Source: Gammaproteobacteria bacterium (GTDB taxonomy: Bacteria; Pseudomonadota; Gammaproteobacteria; S012-40). Taken from it: DNA of 16,899 nucleotides. The stretch is taken from the NCBI GenBank assembly GCA_015491615.1, contig WFVN01000212.1:1-16899 (forward strand), in the 5' to 3' direction. The translations under genes were made by a program, and so were the position numbers. Below, piece after piece: positions 13,457 through 16,899 of the stretch. Below the pieces are notes generated by a model. It was not told the origin of the DNA and made no database searches. It worked only from the letters and a program-made list of their open reading frames with translations. Each line of letters begins with the position of its first letter. Positions within the stretch are counted from its first letter, which is position 1.

Positions 13457-13483
13457 CCGGTCCCGGACACGCGCCGGGATCGG
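13457..13483. repeat. GC-rich hairpin downstream of tilS
   Basis: CCGGTCCCGG (13457-13466) pairs with CCGGGATCGG (13474-13483) over 10 bp with one G-T wobble and a 7-nt loop. No T run on either side, so it is not a terminator alone; it may protect the 3' end of the tilS transcript. Confidence 0.5.
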
Positions 13484-13490
13484 CACGTTG

Positions 13491-13512
13491 AAAAAGTCCT
13501 CCGGGGCTTTTT
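13491..13512. terminator. Terminator after tilS (two-way)
   Basis: AAAAAGTCC (13491-13499) pairs with GGGCTTTTT (13504-13512), with one G-T wobble and a 4-nt loop. On the minus strand it ends in a T run, placed 38 bases after the tilS stop. The A/T-flanked symmetry would let it work in both directions. Confidence 0.65.
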
Positions 13513-13549
13513 CGGCATGTTGTTAAGAAGTCGTGAATTGGTGCAAGGA

Positions 13550-14863
13550 TTACTGACGGGGCGTCCAGACGAGGCGCCAGGCAGGGTTGCCGGGGATGGC
13601 GCGAAAGGCCCGGTCGACGCCCACGCCGGGGACCGCCACCAGTTCACCCCGGTGGAACACCAGGGGCAGGCGCGCGCGCTCCCAGGGGGGGATGCCCCGT
13701 TCCTGGAGGATCTTCTTCAACGGCCGGCGGCCACCCCCCAGGTCGATTCGCTCGCCGCCGGCGCGCAGGCGCACCTGCCAGGGGCCGGGCAGGCGGCGAA
13801 GGCCCTCCCCGGTCACGGCTTCGGCACGCAGGGTGCCGAGGCCGGGCAGGTCCAGGGGACGGGCCGGATCCCAGTCCCAGAGGCCGCCGGCGGGCGGCGC
13901 CGCGGCGGGGGTCAGGTACATCCGCCCGCGGTGGCGGCGCAGGCAGTGGCCGCCCAGGCGCAGGACGGGCTGGGCGTCGGGACGGGCGCCCACCACCTCG
14001 TCGAGGATGCGCCGGCGCTGGTCGAGGCTGGGGGGCGGCAGGCCCAGGTGGGCGAACCAGTCCCCCAGGAGGGCCAGGGCGGCGCCCCGATCGCCGGCGA
14101 GGACGGCCGTCTCCAGGCTCCGCCCGTCCGCGCCGAGGGCCGCGCGCAGCGCCGCGGCCCGTGCCTCCCGCCCCTGTTCGCTGGCATGGCGGGCGTGTTC
14201 GGCGAGGCGCAGGAGGCTGGTGTGGACGGGGAAGCGTTCGGCCAGGCGCGGGAGGATGTCGTGGCGCAGGTAGTTGCGGTCCAGGTCCCGGTCGTCGTTG
14301 GCGGGGTCGTCGATCCAGGCGAGGCCGGTCGCCTGGGCGTAGGCGCGCAGGGCGGCGCGTGGCCAGGGCAGGAGGGGACGCAGCAGGGTGCCGACCCCCA
14401 GGGGGCGCCGTTCGGGCATCCCCGCCAGGCCGTCCAGGCCGGTGCCGCGGAGGATGCGCAGGAGGACCGTCTCCACCTGGTCGTCGGCGTGGTGGGCGGT
14501 GAGCAGGGCCTCGCCGGGAGCGAGGAGGCTGGCGAAGGCCCGGTAGCGGGCGGCGCGGGCGGCCGCCTCCAGGCCCGCCCCGGCGGGGGTGACGGTGACG
14601 GCGAGGCGCTCGCAGGGGATCCCCAAACGGTCGGCCAGGTTCGCCACCGCCTGTCCCCAGCGGGGGGCGTCCGGGTGCAGGCCGTGGTCCACGTACACCA
14701 GGGCCCAGGGCCGACCATGCGCGCCCCGCACCAGGGCATGGGCGAGGACGGTGGAGTCCAGGCCGCCGCTGCAGGCGATCCACAGGCGCGGCGGCCGGGC
14801 GCCCTGGAGGAGTTGGTCCAGGCGCCGGAGGAGGGTTTCCGGGGAGAAAGTGGGGACGTCCAC
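13550..14863 (-). CDS. tilS: tRNA(Ile)-lysidine synthase
   Basis: 437-aa cytoplasmic enzyme that converts C34 of tRNA-Ile(CAU) to lysidine, making it read AUA. The N-terminal PP-loop ATPase domain shows CSGGLDST (31-38), VDHGLHPDA and the downstream HHADDQVETVLLRILRGTGLDGLAGM. DDPANDDRDLDRNYLRHDILP is also family-typical. The middle and C-terminal TilS domains follow (ERIDLGGGRRPLKKILQERGIPPWER in the last quarter). Length is normal (E. coli 432 aa). The start is a GTG (14863) five bases after the accA stop, with AAGGAG unusually far upstream (about 14 bases), so coupling to accA translation is likely. The gene is notably GC-rich. Order dnaE-accA-tilS is conserved in many gammaproteobacteria. 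Confidence 0.96.
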   Translation of the reverse strand: MDVPTFSPETLLRRLDQLLQGARPPRLWIACSGGLDSTVLAHALVRGAHGRPWALVYVDHGLHPDAPRWGQAVANLADRLGIPCERLAVTVTPAGAGLEAAARAARYRAFASLLAPGEALLTAHHADDQVETVLLRILRGTGLDGLAGMPERRPLGVGTLLRPLLPWPRAALRAYAQATGLAWIDDPANDDRDLDRNYLRHDILPRLAERFPVHTSLLRLAEHARHASEQGREARAAALRAALGADGRSLETAVLAGDRGAALALLGDWFAHLGLPPPSLDQRRRILDEVVGARPDAQPVLRLGGHCLRRHRGRMYLTPAAAPPAGGLWDWDPARPLDLPGLGTLRAEAVTGEGLRRLPGPWQVRLRAGGERIDLGGGRRPLKKILQERGIPPWERARLPLVFHRGELVAVPGVGVDRAFRAIPGNPAWRLVWTPRQ

Positions 14864-14868
14864 CCGTT

Positions 14869-15831
14869 TCAGGTGCGCTCCTTGAAGTTGCCGTAGGCGC
14901 GCAGGCGCTCCCGGCGGGCGGCCAGGAGGACCTCCGGCGATTGGGCGGACAGGGTCTCCAGGCCCTGCACCAGGCTCTGGCGCAGGTGCTCGGCGGCCTG
15001 GTCGTAGTCCCGGTGGGCGCCGCCCAGGGGCTCTTCGACGATGGCGTCGATGAGACCCAGTTCCTTCAGGCGGGCGGCGGTGATGCCCATGGCCTCGGCC
15101 GCCTCCGGGGCCTTGTCGGCGCTTTTCCAGAGGATGGAGGCGCAGCCCTCGGGGGAGATGACCGAGTAGGTGGCGTACTGCATCATCTGCACCCGGTCGC
15201 CGACGCCGATGGCCAGGGCGCCGCCGGAGCCGCCCTCGCCGATGACGGTGCAGAGGATGGGGGTCTTGAGGCCGGCCATGACGAACAGGTTGCGGGCGAT
15301 GGCCTCGGACTGGCCGCGTTCCTCGGCGTCGATGCCGGGGTAGGCGCCGGGGGTGTCGATGAAGGTGAGGATGGGCAGGCGGAAGCGCTCGGCCATCTCC
15401 ATGAGGCGCTGCGCCTTGCGGTAGCCCTCGGGGCGGGGCATGCCGAAGTTGCGGCGGATCTTCTCCTTGGTGTCGCGCCCCTTCTGGTGGCCGATGACCA
15501 TCACCGGTCGCCCTTCCAGGCGGGCGACGCCGCCGACGATGGCGGGGTCGTCGGCGAAATGGCGGTCGCCGTGCAGTTCCTCGAAGTCGGTGAAGATGCG
15601 TCCGACGTAGTCCAGGGTGTAGGGCCGCTGGGGATGGCGGGCCAGTTGGGAGATCTGCCAGGCGCTGAGGTTGGCGAAGATGCTGCGGGTGAGGGCCTCG
15701 CTCTTGGCCTGCAGGCGATTGATCTCTTCGGTCAGATTGATGTTCGCATCGTTGCCCATGTAGCGCAGCTCTTCGAGCTTCGCCTCCAGCTCGGCGATGG
15801 GCTGCTCGAAGTCCAGGAAATTCAGGTTCAT
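14869..15831 (-). CDS. accA: Acetyl-CoA carboxylase carboxyltransferase subunit alpha
   Basis: 320-aa alpha subunit of the carboxyltransferase that moves the carboxyl group from biotin to acetyl-CoA, the committed step of fatty-acid synthesis; it works with AccD. Seen: N-terminal MNLNFLDFEQPIAELEAK, then ELHGDRHFADDPAIVGG, GHQKGRDTKEKI, FIDTPGAYPGI and GEGGSGGALAIG, all hallmark AccA segments of the crotonase-fold domain. E. coli AccA is 319 aa. The start is the ATG at 15831, overlapping the dnaE stop as ATGA; the frame is open 12 codons further but those lie within dnaE and lack similarity. tilS follows after five bases. Confidence 0.98.
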   Translation of the reverse strand: MNLNFLDFEQPIAELEAKLEELRYMGNDANINLTEEINRLQAKSEALTRSIFANLSAWQISQLARHPQRPYTLDYVGRIFTDFEELHGDRHFADDPAIVGGVARLEGRPVMVIGHQKGRDTKEKIRRNFGMPRPEGYRKAQRLMEMAERFRLPILTFIDTPGAYPGIDAEERGQSEAIARNLFVMAGLKTPILCTVIGEGGSGGALAIGVGDRVQMMQYATYSVISPEGCASILWKSADKAPEAAEAMGITAARLKELGLIDAIVEEPLGGAHRDYDQAAEHLRQSLVQGLETLSAQSPEVLLAARRERLRAYGNFKERT

Positions 15832-16899
15832 GGAGTCGTCTCGAGGGGGGTGTCGGACCACAGCCATTCTACCCCATCGGCGCCCGCCAACCCACCGAGG
15901 CGGTGCAGTAGCTCGTCCTGCGGGGTGACGCGCCAGTGGGGTCCCAGGCGCAGGCGCGCGCGGGCGGCGGGGTGGCGGTAGTCGATGTACACCGGGCAGC
16001 GCCCTTCGCTGTAGGGGGCGAGGGTCTCCTTGAGGCGCCCCACCAGGCCGTTGGCCGCCTGGTCCGCGTCCACCCGCAGGAGCAGGCCGCGGGCGAAACG
16101 CTCGCGCGCGCCGGCGATGTCGTAGAGGGCGGTGGCGCTCATCTTGTAGCCGCCGCTGTACTCGTCCACGCTCACTTCCCCTTCCACCACCAGCAGGCGG
16201 TCCTTCTGGATGAGGTGGCGATGACTGTCGTAGAGCTCGGAGAAGACCGCCAGCTCGATGCGGCCGGTGCGGTCGTCGAGGGTGAGGAAGGCCATGCGGT
16301 CACCGCGGCGGGTGCGCATGGTGCGCAGGCCCACCGCCAGGCCGGCGACCACCACCGTCTGGTCCCGCTGGAGACGCAGGTCCTTGATGCGGGCGCTGAC
16401 CATGTGCGCCAGCTCGCCCTCGTACTGCTCGATGGGGTGGCCGGTGAGGTACAGGCCGAGGGTCTCTTTCTCCCCTTCCAGACGGGTGTTGTCGTCCCAT
16501 TCGGGGGATTCCCGGTAGGTGCCGCCGGTGTCCGCCGGGGGGGCGAGGCCGAACAGGTCGTCCTGGCCGACGGCGGCATCGCGGTGCGCCTGTTCGGCCA
16601 GTTGCAGGGCCTCGGTGAGGTTGTCCATGAGGGTGGCGCGGTTGGGGCCCAGGCGGTCCATGGCGCCGGCGCGGATGAGGGTCTCCAGGACGCGCCGGTT
16701 GACGCGTTTCAAATCCACCCGCCGGCAGAAGTCGAAGAGGTCCTGGAAGGGGCCGTCGGCGCGCGCGGCGAGGATGGCGTCGATGGCCGACTCGCCCACC
16801 CCCTTGATGGCTCCCAGGCCGTAGCGGAGGGTCTTCTCGTCCTGGACGGTGAAGCGGTAGTCGGAGGCGTTGATGTCCGGGGGCAGGATGGCCAGGCCC
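15828..16899 (-). CDS. dnaE: DNA polymerase III subunit alpha, C-terminal part
   Basis: The last ~356 residues of the replicative polymerase; the gene continues beyond the right edge. Seen: LAILPPDINASDYRF and LRYGLGAIKGVGESAIDAIL (finger/HhH region), FCRRVDLKRVNRRVLETLI, the N..LEGEKETLGLYLTGHPI segment, then the OB-fold nucleic-acid-binding domain (VVVAGLAVGLRTMRTRRGD, MAFLTLDDRTGRIEL, FSELY). The C-terminal tau-binding region ends in WSDTPLETTP. The frame is open to the window edge. Its stop overlaps accA by ATGA, so the two are translationally linked. Confidence 0.97.
   Translation of the reverse strand, partial: GLAILPPDINASDYRFTVQDEKTLRYGLGAIKGVGESAIDAILAARADGPFQDLFDFCRRVDLKRVNRRVLETLIRAGAMDRLGPNRATLMDNLTEALQLAEQAHRDAAVGQDDLFGLAPPADTGGTYRESPEWDDNTRLEGEKETLGLYLTGHPIEQYEGELAHMVSARIKDLRLQRDQTVVVAGLAVGLRTMRTRRGDRMAFLTLDDRTGRIELAVFSELYDSHRHLIQKDRLLVVEGEVSVDEYSGGYKMSATALYDIAGARERFARGLLLRVDADQAANGLVGRLKETLAPYSEGRCPVYIDYRHPAARARLRLGPHWRVTPQDELLHRLGGLAGADGVEWLWSDTPLETTP

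Larger units (their letters stand above)
13226..13549. other. Intergenic region between heme-operon promoter and tilS
   Basis: About 324 bases with no gene I can support on either strand. It contains the two hairpins at 13457-13512 listed separately, which probably terminate the dnaE-accA-tilS transcript. The stretch 13226-13440 shows no recognisable promoter, repeat or insertion-sequence remnant. Confidence 0.5.

Noticed and set aside
13644..14783. 379-aa second minus-strand frame within tilS, rich in Pro/Arg/Gly
   Set aside because: Low-complexity shadow of the GC-rich tilS gene in another frame.

Overview
The window looks like a high-GC gammaproteobacterial chromosome. The gene orders ispB<>rplU-rpmA-obgE-proB><rpsT and dnaE-accA-tilS are typical of Pseudomonas and Chromatiales/Ectothiorhodospira-like lineages, and no yhbE-type gene sits between rpmA and obgE. 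The genus cannot be named from the sequence. The left end is probably a contig edge: bases 1-198 are a perfect 93-bp inverted repeat around a 12-nt loop, most simply a fold-back artefact, which cuts off the 5' part of valS.

Layout. 1-483: end of valS (+). 490-1950: a HAD-IIA phosphatase, a small two-helix membrane protein and tRNA-Pro(CGG), all (-). 1964-3016: ispB (-), divergent from rplU-rpmA (+), which have a clear sigma70 promoter and a terminator. 3887-6051: obgE and proB (+), overlapping by GTGA. 6138-6398: rpsT (-), with a UUG start and its own promoter, sharing a two-way terminator with proB. 6627-13225: an iron/heme acquisition block on the minus strand. 13550-16899: tilS, accA and the 3' end of dnaE, reading leftward in that order from the right edge (dnaE > accA > tilS).

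The central block is the notable part. A sigma70 promoter (13181-13208), covered by two Fur-box-like palindromes, should drive six genes in one direction: an unrecognised 144-aa protein; hemP, overlapping it by GTGA; a TonB-dependent receptor; a lipoprotein; a 47-aa basic peptide; and a signal-peptide-bearing protein made of four CbiX/sirohydrochlorin-chelatase-like units. The lipoprotein appears to be two tandem HmuY-type domains fused to a C-terminal cupredoxin domain with a full His/Cys/His/Met ligand set. 

My reading (inference): under iron limitation the lipoprotein captures heme and passes it to the receptor. In the periplasm the CbiX-like protein may then exchange metal with the porphyrin, in the position that the unrelated CobN-like HmuS holds in Bacteroidetes hmu loci. 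No cytoplasmic heme permease, TonB/ExbBD or heme oxygenase gene is present in the block, which fits extraction of iron outside the cytoplasm but does not prove it.
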